This document shows positions 1 to 11,989 of a DNA stretch of 64,000 nt, piece after piece. The position numbers and the translations under genes are program-made. Under the pieces are notes generated by a model. That model had not been told where the DNA came from. It searched no databases and was given only the letters and a program-made list of their open reading frames with translations. Source of the DNA: Cepaea nemoralis (taxonomy: Eukaryota > Mollusca > Gastropoda > Stylommatophora > Helicidae). Location of the stretch: assembly GCA_014155875.1 (NCBI GenBank), contig JACEFZ010027071.1, forward strand, positions 134,001 to 198,000. The letters are read 5' to 3'. The number at the start of each line of letters is the position of its first letter. Position 1 is the stretch's first letter.

Positions 1-479
1 GGCATGGAAGGGTGTCAGTGCACAAACTGATACATGCTGTTGGATGCCACAAGATGTGGAGAAGCATAATCACCTATGCCAGTCAACAATGCACTTGATG
101 AAGAAAGTGTGTGTATTAAACGTTTTTAAATATTTGACTGCAAAGGTAACACTGTTCAGTGTTTATTCCTTGTGAAATAAATGGAGCATTTGCATGTACC
201 ACCTGTGCTGAAGTAAATGGTGCTGTTTTGGTGGGAAACATCTTGCTATTGTTGCATGTGTCTGGTGGTATCACCAAGTACGTGGCAGGTCTTCAGCACA
301 ATGTCATTGTCATCAAGGCGCCATTTCTGCCACCTCATGTACCCCCATGCCCAAGATGTTTGCAATATCCTCATGCTAGGCGACCTCTGCTCCCAGGAAC
401 CATGCCTTCCACATGTTATATCCACGCCACAGTGAAGTTTAATATGGCCAAATATTTTAGTTTCTCATTTTCTGCATGA
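1..479. other. No supported gene
   Basis: I see no gene, RNA or recognisable repeat here. The short open frames have no family signature and are unlikely to code. The stretch ends where a LINE fragment begins near 480. Confidence 0.5.
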
Positions 480-738
480 TAAGGCAGACGTGGTTGCGGC
501 CTTGTGGGAGCACGTGTACACCTCGGAGGAGCAAATGGATCACCATGGCCTGGCAAGAATGCGACAGCGTGGAGTGACGAGAGGATCTGGCCGATGCTCG
601 GCGCACATATAATCAGATTGCTACTGGTACTATTGGGGTTGGAACTCTTCGCTGGCTTCTGAGGATGGGGATGGAGTGCTTATGGGAATGCCCCGAATGC
701 TATGATGTCGGTTCCTAAATCAATCAATCATATTTTAG
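480..738 (+). mobile_element. LINE 3' end, RNase H-type C-terminus, degenerate
   Basis: A frame beginning KADVVAALWEH, followed by HHGLARMRQ, matches the minus-strand LINE fragment at 31,258-31,645, which also carries an SPGHAGVLGNEQADRLAG RNase H motif. The frame breaks near 610 and the sequence ends in a short AATC tetranucleotide tail, as in several other LINE ends of this window. This is a 5'-truncated, dead copy of a non-LTR retrotransposon with an RNase H domain; clade not assigned. Confidence 0.7.
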
Positions 739-1639
739 TTTCTGAGACATGGTACTGTCTGTGAGCCTGTGTTCTTCAGTGTTCAGATCTTGTAGAAGGC
801 TTGTTATATACTTAAAAAGTTCCTGTGTGGTACTTGGTGGAATGTTTTATAATACAGCACAAGAGAATGTGAGAAACTGCACAGATTATGACTAGAAGCT
901 GGTGTTTGTTAAATCCACTGTGTTGTTGTTGCTTGTGAAACCTCAGGAAGACTTTCACCTCTTAAGTCAAATGTATTGGTCGCCTGGTAGAGATGGTTGC
1001 ATATAATGAAAAGGGTTTAATTCCACATCTGTATGATAAGTGAAGTTGGTGTGGAGACATTCCTCTTGACCTAGTACCAAAGTGCCATCCCCACACGAAC
1101 TGTGTTGTACAGCTCTTCTTCACTTCTCCACGCTCAGAAACCCGTAAGGTGTGCAAGGCTGGTACTGGAACTTTATATCTGTGGAAAGGACATGTTAAAG
1201 CAACCAGGTCATAATTCAGCACAGTACATAGACAGGCTGGGAGTAGGCCAAGATTGGTCATGTATCCTCCACACGTTTCAGGTATTTCAGTGTCAACAGA
1301 CTTCAACCCACTACACGAAGATGCCTTCATGTTCATTCAGAGACACAGTTCTATGGTCAGATGATCTTTTACTCTGACAAGACAAATTATTGACTGCTGT
1401 TTATTTGGGAAGTTGTACACAAAGTCAGGTAGAGAGCATACATAAATGGGAATATCTCATTGTGAGTGCCTGGAAACGAGAGAGCTGATTAACTAGCTAT
1501 GGCAGGAGCAACAGAAGAACAACCTGAGGTATTTGTCACATTCCATTAAAAGAAAAGAATCATCAAATCAGAAAGCCATCAAATCAGAAAGCCACCAACA
1601 CCACAAGATGATTAACATTTCATGGGCAGACCAGAGCAA
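739..1639. other. No supported gene
   Basis: I see only short overlapping open frames on both strands, with no recognisable motif. No tandem repeat stands out. Confidence 0.4.
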
Positions 1640-2165
1640 ATCATTATTCTACATCTCAGAATGGGACACAATGGATTACACAACCATATGTATACAAAAT
1701 TCAAGATTGGCGTGCACGTGTGGATTGACAATTTTTTTTTTAAATGTTGCATATCCCTTGCAGGATGTTGCAGTCAACGCCAGCATTTTTCAGCTGCTGT
1801 TGATGTACTAGGCAAATTTTACGTTCAGTAGTTTGCCATTGCTTTCTGAACGACCGCCTCCCATACCAACACGTTATAACACAAAAGCGACACAGTCTGC
1901 TGCACAAATCGGTTGTGGCTGCGTTTCAAGCGCCTAGTAAGTGGCTCACAAACCGCGTTCGCAAGCCTTTGGAATACATACAACAAAACGCTTACTTTAA
2001 GGCTGCCCCAGATATGACATATCTAGGCAAACCTTTTTGCCTAGAGAAACAAGAGGTACACTTTATGGACCACTGAGTGAACTATAAAAGACAGTGAAGC
2101 TTATACAAGAGACAATATTGCAAATATAGACAATCAATTTCTACAGAGGAGAAAACATGAATAAA
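1640..2165 (+). mobile_element. LINE ORF2 C-terminal fragment split by a SINE
   Basis: The left part encodes a stretch like HMYTKFKIG; the right part, from about 2,000, resumes with a conserved tail (ATCTAGGCAAACC, then GTGAACTA and ATACAAGAGACAAT). The same sequence runs without interruption at 8,935-9,200, which includes TTEHILQ. The interruption at about 1,728-1,975 is a minus-strand SINE. The family resembles the cysteine-containing C-terminus of Jockey-like LINE reverse transcriptases. It is frame-broken and not functional. Confidence 0.7.
1728..1975 (-). mobile_element. tRNA-derived SINE, family S1, inserted in a LINE
   Basis: On the minus strand this runs from a tRNA-like head with a GTTTCAAGC-like B-box region, through the conserved core AAAGCAATGGCAAACTACTG, to a tail CCTGCAAGGGATATGC plus an A-run, seen on the plus strand as the T-run at 1,729-1,741. 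It interrupts a LINE whose uninterrupted copy is at 8,935-9,200, so the SINE came second. Confidence 0.75.
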
Positions 2166-3540
2166 TGTTTGGTTGAGCAGCGGCAGTTTTCTACACTCAA
2201 CAATTTGTATAGCAGTTTTGTGAATGAATAATGACTTCGATTCTCATTTGTATGTGTGTTCTAAATTATTTGTGCTTCCACTACTTTATTGACAGTGATT
2301 TTCTAGTAAACATGCCCATAGAATGATAGTATGTTTGGAGCTTTGGTGTATGGCTCTCTGAATGGCCCATTGTTCTGTATATAACAGTTATTATTTCATT
2401 AACATTCCACTGATATTTATCTGTATGTGTGTAATACCTAGGGTCAAGCTCATTGCTAAAAGTTCTCAAGCTCACATTTAATATTTTTTTTTTTTTTACA
2501 GGTTGTTGTTATGCATGCAGAACTAATTTCTCCAAGCAAATATCTTGTTTGCTTCTTTGTCCTCAGCACTCAGATTTAAATTTTAAAATACCTAGTTCAT
2601 TGTTCTGTATTCTTGTTCTTTCTTATATTATTTTGATATGTTGTCAATCTTCCTTCTTTTCATCAGTGATCTCGAAACCTTTTCTTTTTTGTTCGCTCGC
2701 TTTCAACTCAAGTTTGGTCCACATGGGACTAGTTTTGCGTGTGGGATCTTAAACCTGAAACTTGTTTCTAACTTTCTTTTCCAATTTTTTTCCTATACTC
2801 CATTTATTTACCTTGGTTTTGACACATGTTTTATATGAGCAGTTTCTTCAGCATGACTTGCATTTGTGCTTCACTGATGCTAGCTTTTCTGAACATACTT
2901 CATGATCATGAAAAAAATTGGCTAGAGTATGTATGAAATGGCAGAGTTTGTCAAACTAAACTAACTGGTTGTGATAGGATCAAAAGCCAGCTGTGATACT
3001 TCTTTTTGTTTTGTGAAGGTTACTGTTTTCTAATTATATTAATTTCCTTGGAATTTTCGTTGGTTGTTTTATTTTTTTAATGTTGTCTCAAACAGTATGG
3101 CATGCCATGCTGGTGTGTGAGTTGGATAGAAGATTCAGAAGCACCCAAGCATTTACTCACTTTAACCAAATTTCATGATTATTGCACTATTATTAACTAA
3201 AGTGTTAATGTTTCATCATGTTATGAAAAATTATACAACAGAATATGCCACCAAACTGATGTGTAAATACTGCCCATACCATTGTAAGGCTACTTTGTCT
3301 CATTTTATATTGCTTACATTTTCACAGCTTTATCGCAGTTCCACCATATTTTAAGGCAGTTGAGCACACACTTCTATCCCCATGATCCAACAGTAGTGAG
3401 TGCACTCTATGATAGCCTAGATCAACTAATCCCAACAACACAGTAATTAGTGCATTTTGTTACTATGGCAATTTTTTTGTGTGTGCTCGCTCACTTAGAA
3501 CTCAAGCGTAGTCCATACACACTACTTCTAGTAATGCTGG
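2166..3540. other. AT-rich DNA, no gene recognised
   Basis: The open frames, such as the two overlapping ones at 2,453-2,838, lack any domain or conserved motif. Part of 3,480-3,660 is probably the untranslated end of the neighbouring LINE. Confidence 0.4.
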
Positions 3541-4262
3541 ACTTAATTTTGCATGTGGGTTAGCTTTCCATATTAACAGTGTCCCTCGCCATCAGGCGAA
3601 CCAACTCCGACTTCAGAGGTGTTTTGGCCATGTGATCCCAGCATTCACTCTTCTTACCAGTCCATCCATCCATCATGTGCCGTGCCGATAAGCATGAGTG
3701 GTCATGATTTGCCGTCTCACTTGATCACTAGAGTCATGGATCAGCTCTGTGTTCCTGGCTTCAGGCCATGTGGCACATGGCCAAGCCATCCAGGTTTTTA
3801 CTTCTCAGTCTTCCCTTTGGTCTTTTCCCCTTCACCTTGCCAGTTATCACCAAGTTCTCCCATTTCATTTCTCCTCATAACATGCCAAAAAAATTTTGAC
3901 TGTCTACGTCTAATGTCTCTAACCAGTCTATGATGTTTGTTTGTTTCCTGAAGGACTTGTTCATTGGTTTTGTCTGTCCATGGTATTCTTTGCATTTTCC
4001 TTAAAAACCACATCTCCACAGCCATCAGATGTTTTTCAGCCTGTCTGCTCATTGTCCACACTTCACATCCATATAAAAGCACAGGTTCTATGTAGCACCT
4101 CAACACTCTTTTCATCGTTTCAGTAGACATCTTTTTATTGGTCAGTATGTTTTTCATCTTACAAAAGGCTACCTTCACCATGACGATTATTGTTCTAATC
4201 TCTTCAAGGCATCTCCCATCAGATGTTATAACTGTTTTGAGACAACTGTACAGATTCACTTG
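3541..4262 (-). mobile_element. LINE ORF2 C-terminus and 3' end (RTE-like)
   Basis: A 153-codon open frame (4,259-3,798) encodes a late reverse-transcriptase region: AFCKMKNILTNKKMS, then RCYIEPVLLYGCEVWTMS, MWFLRKMQRIPWTDKTNE and VRDIRRRQSKFFWHVMRR. This order is typical of the thumb and C-terminus of endonuclease/reverse-transcriptase LINEs abundant in molluscs. I place it near RTE by resemblance only. It is 5'-truncated and lacks the catalytic DD motif. The 3' side carries a short ATGG-type tail near 3,660-3,675. A family-1 SINE abuts its 5' side. Confidence 0.85.
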
Positions 4263-4530
4263 TTTAAGAATATTTTTTTTAAATTTTTTTTAGCATATCC
4301 TTTTACAGGACTTAGCTGTCAACACCAGCATCTTTCAGCTGTATGTTGATCTCTTGGCAAGATTACGCTCAGTAGTTTGCCATTGCTTTCTGAGCGGCCG
4401 GCTCACATACCTCGTAAGTTACCGATGCTATTCGAACCACTGCTGATTTGAACCGTCATCACGTTACCTGACGAGAGTATACGAGATTACGGAAAAAAGT
4501 CATAACCTCTAAGCCACGAAGCCGGCATGT
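4263..4530 (-). mobile_element. tRNA-derived SINE, family S1
   Basis: The plus strand begins with a T-run, then GCATATCCTTTTACAGGACT, CAACACCAGCATCTTTCAGC and TAGTTTGCCATTGCTTTCTG. This is the complement of the S1 tail and core. The tRNA-like head lies near 4,500, next to AAGCCGGC. It lies directly at the 5' end of the truncated LINE fragment. Confidence 0.8.
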
Positions 4531-6094
4531 TTAAGAATATGCCCATTGTATATATTATTATTGTGTGTTAGTGTTGTATTTCCTTCATCTCAGTGACAAC
4601 CATAATCTGTGTCTTCTTACAATTAAATTCTAACCTTGGTTGTTCACTGTACAACAACCGCATCTACTGAATGTTGCAGATTCAGTGTCCCTGTCCTTTT
4701 CTTGTGATGATCTATAATTAGGTGAATCATGATAAACTAGGCAACTTTAAAGAAGGTAGTTTGTCATTGCTTTCCTTCCTGGCAGTGACCATATTGGCCG
4801 GTAACGCTAGCCATTGTCTCTTAAAAGAGATCTTCTGCCTACCGTCACGAAACTTGAGACCATAACCAAATATCTGTCGGCTGCCCTCACAGTTTCATCC
4901 ACCACCTGCCTTCCATGGCTTCTTGTGAACAACTTCCAAAAACAAATATAAAATAACAACACATCCTGCTCAGAGAAATAAATGGCTACTGGATAATTTT
5001 GAGTATTTTCTGGGAATTGACAGAGAAGGCAAGGTGAAAAGGAAGGAAACAGCTCACCCAACCTTAGAATACCATAACCTAGAATACTGGATCATTTTAT
5101 CTACATGAATATCTCGAGCGCTCCAGTCTCCTCCCATAGATCACACAAGGAGAATCAGCACAGTACACAAACTCTGTAGCACCATCCCAGATTACTGAGG
5201 ACCTATCACTTCCACCCCACAGGTATTATCTGCCTTTGGGACCACCATCACCTTACTGTAGCACATGGTGGCATTATGTTCACAAAGAGCTGACCATTCA
5301 CTGTCTTTATTCAAGTAGTGGTTGTGATCTGTGCAATGGGTTAAGTACCAGTTAGTTTTTAAAGATATATCAAATCAGCAAAATGTGGAGACAGCACATT
5401 TGTGTTCTGGTCCTGTGGCTGAGAGATACTAGTTTGCAAGCTTCTGCTTCGTCCACCTTTAGACCTCAGTATGAATACATGCAAAGAATGCAGCAGTCAA
5501 CTTGAGTTAGTTGACATGTCCATAGAGTTTGTCCTCAAATGGAGCAGTTGCAGGCCAAAATACTTTTCTCTGTTCTGCATATTTTTAACACTCCTGCAAC
5601 AAATGTTTAGCTGTCATTTTACCAGTCCTACAGTTACGTTCATCAGTATCGCCTTTCTTTAATTCATTAAACATGGTATTTCAGCCTGTTGTGTCCTGTC
5701 CTGAGTCTTAAGATTGTCACTTGTATGTTTCGACCGAGTTGTTAATATGCATAATCTTTCTGGTGACCTGGATGCTCTGATTTCCACTTGGTTCTATAAA
5801 TGTTTCTTTTAAATCTCTTGACCTCTGTATCAGGCTGAGGTAAGTCTTCCCTGCTCAACTAATCGGCTTCTTCATTTCCAGGTTGCAATGTGAAGAAACC
5901 ATTGTATGACAATCTGTTTGGATTTCTAACATAGGTCAGCTAGTTCTGCTCTTCAGTATTGAAACAACTGACTTCACATCCGTAAAGAGAACTATTTGTT
6001 TCTCTTTTACTTTTCTCTGCCAACATTTCCGCTGAAACTTTTAAAAAGCCTCTGTTTCTGCTCTGAAGTGTCTTCAGAACTTTCGAGATGCTAC
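4531..6094. other. Unassigned DNA with small repeat scraps
   Basis: No gene is recognised. A scrap near 4,745-4,800 resembles the S1 SINE core and contains CCATATTGGCCGG, a string also present at 17,492-17,504. The minus-strand frame at 4,807-5,061 has no identifiable domain. Confidence 0.35.
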
Positions 6095-6340
6095 TAGATT
6101 ATGTGCCGACTCCGCTGCAAAGGGATTATGGACGCAGTTCATGATCCGCATACCCGCGTTCGGAACACAGCTGCACACGATTTGGCAGCAGACCTCATTG
6201 CGATTGTTTTTTTCCACCTAGGTATTGGTGCTGGTTGTTCAGAAAGCAATGGCAAACTACTGAACATAAACTTGCCAAGACATCACAACAGTAAAAAATG
6301 CTGGTGTTGACTGCAATGTCCTATAAAAGATATGTAGCTA
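6095..6340 (+). mobile_element. tRNA-derived SINE, family S1
   Basis: The head is GCCGACTCCGCTGCAAAGGG with a B-box-like CGTTCGGAAC. The core AGAAAGCAATGGCAAACTAC and tail TGCTGGTGTTGACTGCAATG followed by a CCTATAAAAGATATG sequence complete the element. It forms an inverted pair with the copy about 110 bp downstream. Confidence 0.8.
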
Positions 6341-6447
6341 AATTAACTACATTATGTGAAGACCTATCATTTCACACCCTACCACTATTATATGCCAAAT
6401 GTGCTGTCATGATATTGTTTATATGGTATACCTCACAAAACAAAGTT

Positions 6448-6685
6448 AGTTGCATAAACTTTACAGGACATAGCAGTCAACCCCAGAATTGTTTGGCTGT
6501 TCGTGGGCAAGTTTACGTTCAGTAGTTTCCATTGTTTTCTGAACAACCGACACCTATATCATTTCATTAAAAAAACCAACGTTATGTGGTCTGCTGCTAG
6601 CAAATCGCCCACAGCTGTGTTTCAAACGCGGGTATGTGGGATTACGAACTGTTCATAATCCCTTTGCCACAGAGCCATATCTTTA
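6448..6685 (-). mobile_element. tRNA-derived SINE, family S1
   Basis: Reading minus, the head starts near GCTCTGTGGCAAAGGG, includes a CGTTTGAAAC B-box-like string and ends with the S1 tail. It is diverged from the upstream copy and in opposite orientation. Confidence 0.75.
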
Positions 6686-8934
6686 GATGATCATGTAGCA
6701 TAAAAGTAAAGGACCCTGTTACATATAAGGTATATAGGGCATAATTGTATACACCAATCAGCATTTGGTGGGTGATGTGGTCAGTATTGTGCCAGCTGCT
6801 TTACCTTCCCAAAAATGTCGTGGTACCTATTTTAGGAATCATGTTGCATCATTGATTATTTTAAAGTGTTCTGTGGTTCTTTTGTGAAATGTTACATGGC
6901 TCACAATGCCATCATGTTGAGTAGTTTACTCTTTATTCTTGGTGTTCTTAATTTTCTAGCTTAGTGTACATAATGTGGCATGCTGGCTGTTGCAGCTGAT
7001 CATGTTCCTCCCCAACCATATGTCTTCTGTGTTCTTGATAAGCTCAGTCGTGGATCATCTTCCAGGACACTATGCCAACCCATCCAGCATTTTCTCTGTC
7101 TCCAGAACCCTCAAACTTCCAACTTGCCACAACTTTCTCCAGACCCTCTCCTATCATGGTCAGATAATGACAGTTGTCTTGACCTAATGTGGGTAGTTAC
7201 CTATCTTGTTAATGTTCCTCATGCAGCATGTGGACATTAGTTTTCTTTGCATTCTAAGAAAAACAAGTGGCGTCAATTTCTTTCTTATTGTTCAGTGCAC
7301 TCAACTCAAGGCATACAATAGTGTGGGCAGTATCGTAACATCCTAAACATGTGTTGCTGAAATCCATCAGTAGGGAAATGTTAACTGAATGTAAAGACCA
7401 GCATTTACATTTCCAGTGATTGAATTATTCTCAGTGATTCTACCGTGCCTTTACTAGCTATGCTGGTGCAGACAAAGTACCTTCGGTGTCCTCCTTTAAT
7501 TTGTAATAACATAAAGGGTCTTGAGTAAACATAAAAAACAACTGCTGGATGAACAGAGCACCAGCTTATGAATTTTACTTGTAAATGTAGTCATCATTAG
7601 TAGTTTTTGGAGCTGGTTTGTGTGGTTATGATTGGAATTCAGTTCACTGACATCTGTGGTACTACCTAGTCAACTTGTACAAATGCATAGCTCATTTGGT
7701 TCTGAGTAAATGTAATTAAGAATGGAATGGGTCACCCAGCTTCATAAAGATGTTGCACTTTTGGAATGAAAATGTGTGGTGGATATTTAAAGTAAAGAAA
7801 AATACAGCATTATTTGAGAACCTCTGCGTAAGTGCTTTGTCACAAACTTCCAAATATATCTATGCATCATGAATATTGTATTCCTTTGTGTTCACAGGTT
7901 AGTGCCCCTGTTATTTAAAGATGTCTGTACCTCTGGTGCAAATTAATGTATATATGTTTATTGTCCACTTCTTAATGGTGGAATATACTTGCAGAAAGTG
8001 AATTTCTATTCTTTTATAAGAATATGAAAACAATTTGAAATTTAAGCACTGTTAACGTTGAAATTGTTTCATTAACTTGTTGAAGAGATACATTTACTGT
8101 TTCACTTTAACAGTTTTTTTTTGTGTGTGCAATAAATGCATTTGATATACTTTCCATAGAAATTTAGTTGTGTGTCGTTTGTTTCCAGAATCAGTGTCTT
8201 AGTGACTTTTATCTTTGGGCAGGTCATGAAAACTTCTACCTTCGAAATTATAAAGAGCAGGTTTTCCTGGAAGAAATGAGTGCCTGAGTATGTGGACTTG
8301 TTCTGGGTGATAGTGTGAGCCACAACAGAACAGTGTTTGGGGTATAATTCTCACTGTATAAATTTGTGAGAGGCAGGTTTTTGATGAGTGGATGATTAGC
8401 CATAGTTCCCAGTTGCATAAGTGCCCAGCTGCATTGATTGCTACAAATTTGGGCTAGCCCCTAGTATCAAAGAAATGTCATTGGTCATCATCTTGTTGCA
8501 AGTCCTTTGCTGAACATCATTCTCACAACTCAGTGAAGAGTATCAAACCTTGGCCAGTTGCCCTACCTCATGCAGTGTCATGCCCAAGTGTCTCTAATGT
8601 CCTGAATCCACTGTCTTGTTGGGCAAGCCCTGCTTCTCTCTGGGGCCATGTCTTTCTTACTGTTCTTTCTAAGCCAATGAGACATTTAGTATAGCCAAAG
8701 GATGTCAATTTCTGAGACAGAATGCTGTTTATTGTCATTCTTTTGACACACAGATAATGAATATTCAGCAATGACCTATCTGTAGGGTAGATCTTGGTAT
8801 AACTGTCTTAAGCAGGGCTATCTTTTCACCCATGATTTGTGAGTGGGCTGATGAGAGTCGGATCCCTCACCACTAAGTGTTCTTCAATGCTTTTAAGAGT
8901 TTCTAACCAACAAGTCATCATTCTGCTGCCTCAA
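6686..8934. other. No supported gene; one SINE-tail scrap
   Basis: AT-rich sequence without recognisable coding potential. A stretch near 6,695-6,775 (AAAAGTAAAGGACCCTGTTA, then a GGTATATAG motif) is shared with the SINE-like element at 35,830-36,075. Confidence 0.4.
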
Positions 8935-9200
8935 AACTAGGACACAATATATTACGCAACCGCATGTATACAAAATTCAAGATTGGTGAGTCAGCCATGT
9001 GCACATGTGGTTTGGCATTGCAGACAACAGAGCACATACTCCAAGATTACCCAAAATACAACATATCTAGGCAAACCTTTTGGCCTAGAGAAATGACAGT
9101 GGAAGATAACTCTATGGACCACTGAGTGAACTAAAAGACAGTTAAATTCATACAAGAGACAACATTGCAGTTATAGACATATTTCAAGCGAACAAAAGAA
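8935..9200 (+). mobile_element. LINE ORF2 C-terminal fragment, uninterrupted copy
   Basis: It encodes HMYTKFKIG, a short cysteine cluster, and TTEHILQ, followed by the family 3' end. This is the undisturbed counterpart of the SINE-split copy at 1,640-2,165. It ends in an AAAGAAGAAG tail. The frame contains stops, so the copy is dead. Confidence 0.75.
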
Positions 9201-9644
9201 GAAGTATCTAACCTTGCCTGGCCTTCTGTATAGGTGCAAATGCTGGCCAATGAGGCAGTGGGACAATGGAGGTGTGATGTATTTAAAAAAAAATAATATT
9301 GAGAATATCATGGGAAGAAGACAACAAATGCTACAGTATTGTAGCATTACTAGATTCAGACACACAAGCCATAAGGAAAAAGGCAAATGAAATTTATGGG
9401 GGATATGAACAGAAGAGATGGAATAGAGAAATTTGCCTTACGTAGCAAAATATTGGGCAATAGATATGGGGGAAAATGAATGTGGACAGTTTAAACAGCT
9501 GGACAACAAACAATAATATAGAGCTACATCAACTTTTAGAATATTGAAGTCAAATCAGTACTGCTGTAAGCATCAGAAACATGGGGAATGACTAAATGAA
9601 ATACTGTGTGGGGAAGTCTAAGTAATAGGAATTTTATTACTACC

Positions 9645-10440
9645 TTTTTTTTGTGTGTTATTTCTCAACATAGTCCCTCTGCCTGGCAACACACTTGGTC
9701 TACCTATCCACTAGCATGATGATGCCTCTTAGAAAGAACGTTTTGGGTGTGCCTTTAAACCAATTTTGCACTACTGCCATTACCTCGTCATCTGCAAACC
9801 TCGGACACCACACATGTTCTTTTAAGGGTCCAAACATGTGGAAGTCCTATCTGCCAAGTCTGGACTCTATGCTGGATGTTTCAAGACCTAAAATTTCAGA
9901 GCATGTAGTGAATCGACAGGCGCGTGAGGGTGAGCATTGTCATGCAGCAACAATATTTTGAAAGAAGTCTCCGGCACTTCAATCGTATCGCAGGCTTCAA
10001 TTTGTTCACTAGCATGTCACTGTATCAAGCACTAGACCTGGAAATGCACCAATATAGGGCCCTTGATGTCCCAAAGGATGGTCATCATAACTTTCCCAGT
10101 GGATTCCTGCATCTTGAATTTTTTTTCTTATCCCAGAGACAACCAGTATTTCCACTCATCGACTGTCTCTTACTCTTTGGTTCATAATGATGCAGGACTC
10201 GTCTCCAGTCTAATTTTTGATGGAGAAAGGCATCTCCTTCTTGAACATGATAGTCCAAATTCTCCTGACAAATCTCATCTGCCATGCAAGTTTGTGACAA
10301 TTGAGTGGTCTAGGAACTCATACGCTACACACTCCCCTATAACACAGGTCATTGTGTGTAATTCAGTTCACAGAATAGTACAACAGTTTCCTGTATCTTG
10401 GGCTCCTTTTTAATCATCATCACTAAGGTTGGCTTCCATA
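9645..10440 (-). pseudogene. mariner-family transposase relic
   Basis: Read on the minus strand, the region near 10,200 encodes HHYEPKSKRQSM, a hallmark of mariner/SETMAR-type transposases. The end near 9,660-9,700 encodes KCVARQRDYVEK, the typical transposase C-terminus. The frame is broken several times. Terminal inverted repeats were not identified. It is a different lineage from the mariner relic at 28,410-28,955. Confidence 0.75.
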
Positions 10441-10599
10441 TTATTGACATTCTTCTGTAAAACCACATTTCTTTGTCTTCAGCTGCATTTTCTGATATCT
10501 TTATAAATTGTCCATATGCTGAATGGCTACCTTGGTCAACAAATGCCAGGATAGTTTAAATTTTCAGACAACAGTCACAAATATCCCAGCTCTGCTATA

Positions 10600-10830
10600 A
10601 ACGCTGGTCTCCGTAGTGAAGGGGTTACAGACGCTGTTCGTGATCTTGCATACCCATGTTTGAAACACAGCTATGCGCGAATTGGCAGCAGACCGTGTTG
10701 CGCTCATTTTTTACAAAATGGTATGGGTGCCAGTCATTTAGAAAGCAACAGCATACTAATGAACGTAAAACAGCAAAAAATGCTGGTGTTGACTGCAAAC
10801 GTCCTGTAAAGGATACACAACTAACTTTTT
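10600..10830 (+). mobile_element. tRNA-derived SINE, family S1
   Basis: The head is GCTGGTCTCCGTAGTGAAGG with B-box-like TGTTTGAAAC. A diverged core and the tail TGCTGGTGTTGACTGCAAAC plus a CCTGTAAAGGATA sequence follow. The small open frames over it are shadows. Confidence 0.8.
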
Positions 10831-11271
10831 TAACTGCTATAAACAGCCACAAAACAATTGAGCCGAAAACACACACACAAATATCAGACAGACACAAAAG
10901 AAGAAAGGAATGTCCATGACACAGTCTTCAAAAACATTGAATATATATTTATTTTACATAAAATTAAACTTTCATGGTTTGGCCTTGTAGCTCTTCTTGA
11001 TTTCTTGCAAGAAACCATCCCTCAGGGAACAGTTAACGCAAATACCATAGCACCAGACAAATAAAACCTGGACTGATAACATTAAAGAACGGAAGGCTAC
11101 AGAACGTGTACATTTTTTCATAGAGAAGGAACAATGAATGGCTTTATCCAAGCAAAATTTACTGTAGCTTACCTATATCTACAACCAACAGATGAAGCTA
11201 CAGGGTCGAAAACTGCTGAAAGTCTCTAAGCCAAACACTTCTACAAATTATATAATTGCTGGAACCCGGGA

Positions 11272-11412
11272 AGGTTAACCCGGTCAACAAATGCCCGCAG
11301 AAGTCAGATGTGTCAGCCTAACGGCACAAGAACACAGCTTTGCTGTAAACAGGCACAACGCAATCACGTCCACACACAAAAAACTCCGGATGAACGCAGA
11401 AGAAGAATTGCT
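11272..11412 (+). mobile_element. Interspersed short repeat, family R135
   Basis: It starts CCCGGGAAGGTTAACCCGG, passes through CAACAAATGCC and GATGTGTCAGCCTAA, and ends GGATGAACGCAGAAGAAGAA. Close copies are at 33,985-34,112, 44,935-45,078 (minus), 61,247-61,385 (minus) and 61,808-61,910 (minus), with a weaker one near 33,146. The class is unknown; it could be a SINE or the end of a larger element. Here it has jumped into the decaying TMEM70 3'-end repeat. Confidence 0.7.
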
Positions 11413-11631
11413 GGAACATTATGGTTTTGTCTTGTATGCCTGTAGATAACTGGGACCCACTGCATCTTCACATAGAAACTTTAATCGACTGCCAAAACCC
11501 ATTAAGTACTTGCATACTTCCACTTCCCTACAACCTCTACAGATGAAGTTACAGGATTGAAGAATACAAAACTGCTCAAAATGTCTCAACCAAACATATC
11601 TAATATATGCACAATTGCTGTTTTCTTCTTT

Positions 11632-11710
11632 TTCCTGTGTTCACTTGAAATTTATTGTATATTTCTGCAATGTTGTTACTAGTATAAACGTCACTATCTT
11701 TTTTTCAGCT
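11632..11710 (-). mobile_element. LINE 3'-end scrap
   Basis: TTCTTCTTTTTCC ... TTCACTTGAAATTTATTGTA ... GCAATGTTGT on the plus strand is the complement of the LINE 3' end found at 9,120-9,200, 32,160-32,245 and 40,795-40,930. It separates two of the TMEM70-derived repeat units. Confidence 0.5.
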
Positions 11711-11989
11711 CACCACAACTGCTGTAAAAAGTTTGTCTTGTCTTCACATTGATAACTGAAATTCACTGCACTTTCATGTAGAAACTTTAATGATCTATCG
11801 AACCCATTAAGTACTTGTATACTTCCACACTTCCACATCCCTACCTCTATAGATGAAGCTAAGGGATTGAAAAACACAAAACTGCTGAAAATATTGCAAC
11901 CAAACATTTCTACAACTTGTACAATTGCTGTAACATTATGGGTTTGTCTTGTCTTCTTGTTGGTAACCAGAATTCACTGCATCTTCATG

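Larger units (their letters stand above)
11160..11950 (-). repeat. Degenerate tandem copies of the TMEM70 3' end
   Basis: The end of the TMEM70 coding sequence and its 3' flank recur downstream in the same orientation. The block GTTTGTCTTG ... CCCATTAAGTRCTTG ... ATACTTC is at about 11,940-12,035 (the gene itself), 11,731-11,827 and 11,422-11,520. The companion block AGATGAAGYTA ... AAACTGCTGAAA ... CAATTGCTG is at about 11,845-11,935, 11,530-11,620 and 11,180-11,270. The older copies were later broken by other inserts. They do not code. Confidence 0.75.
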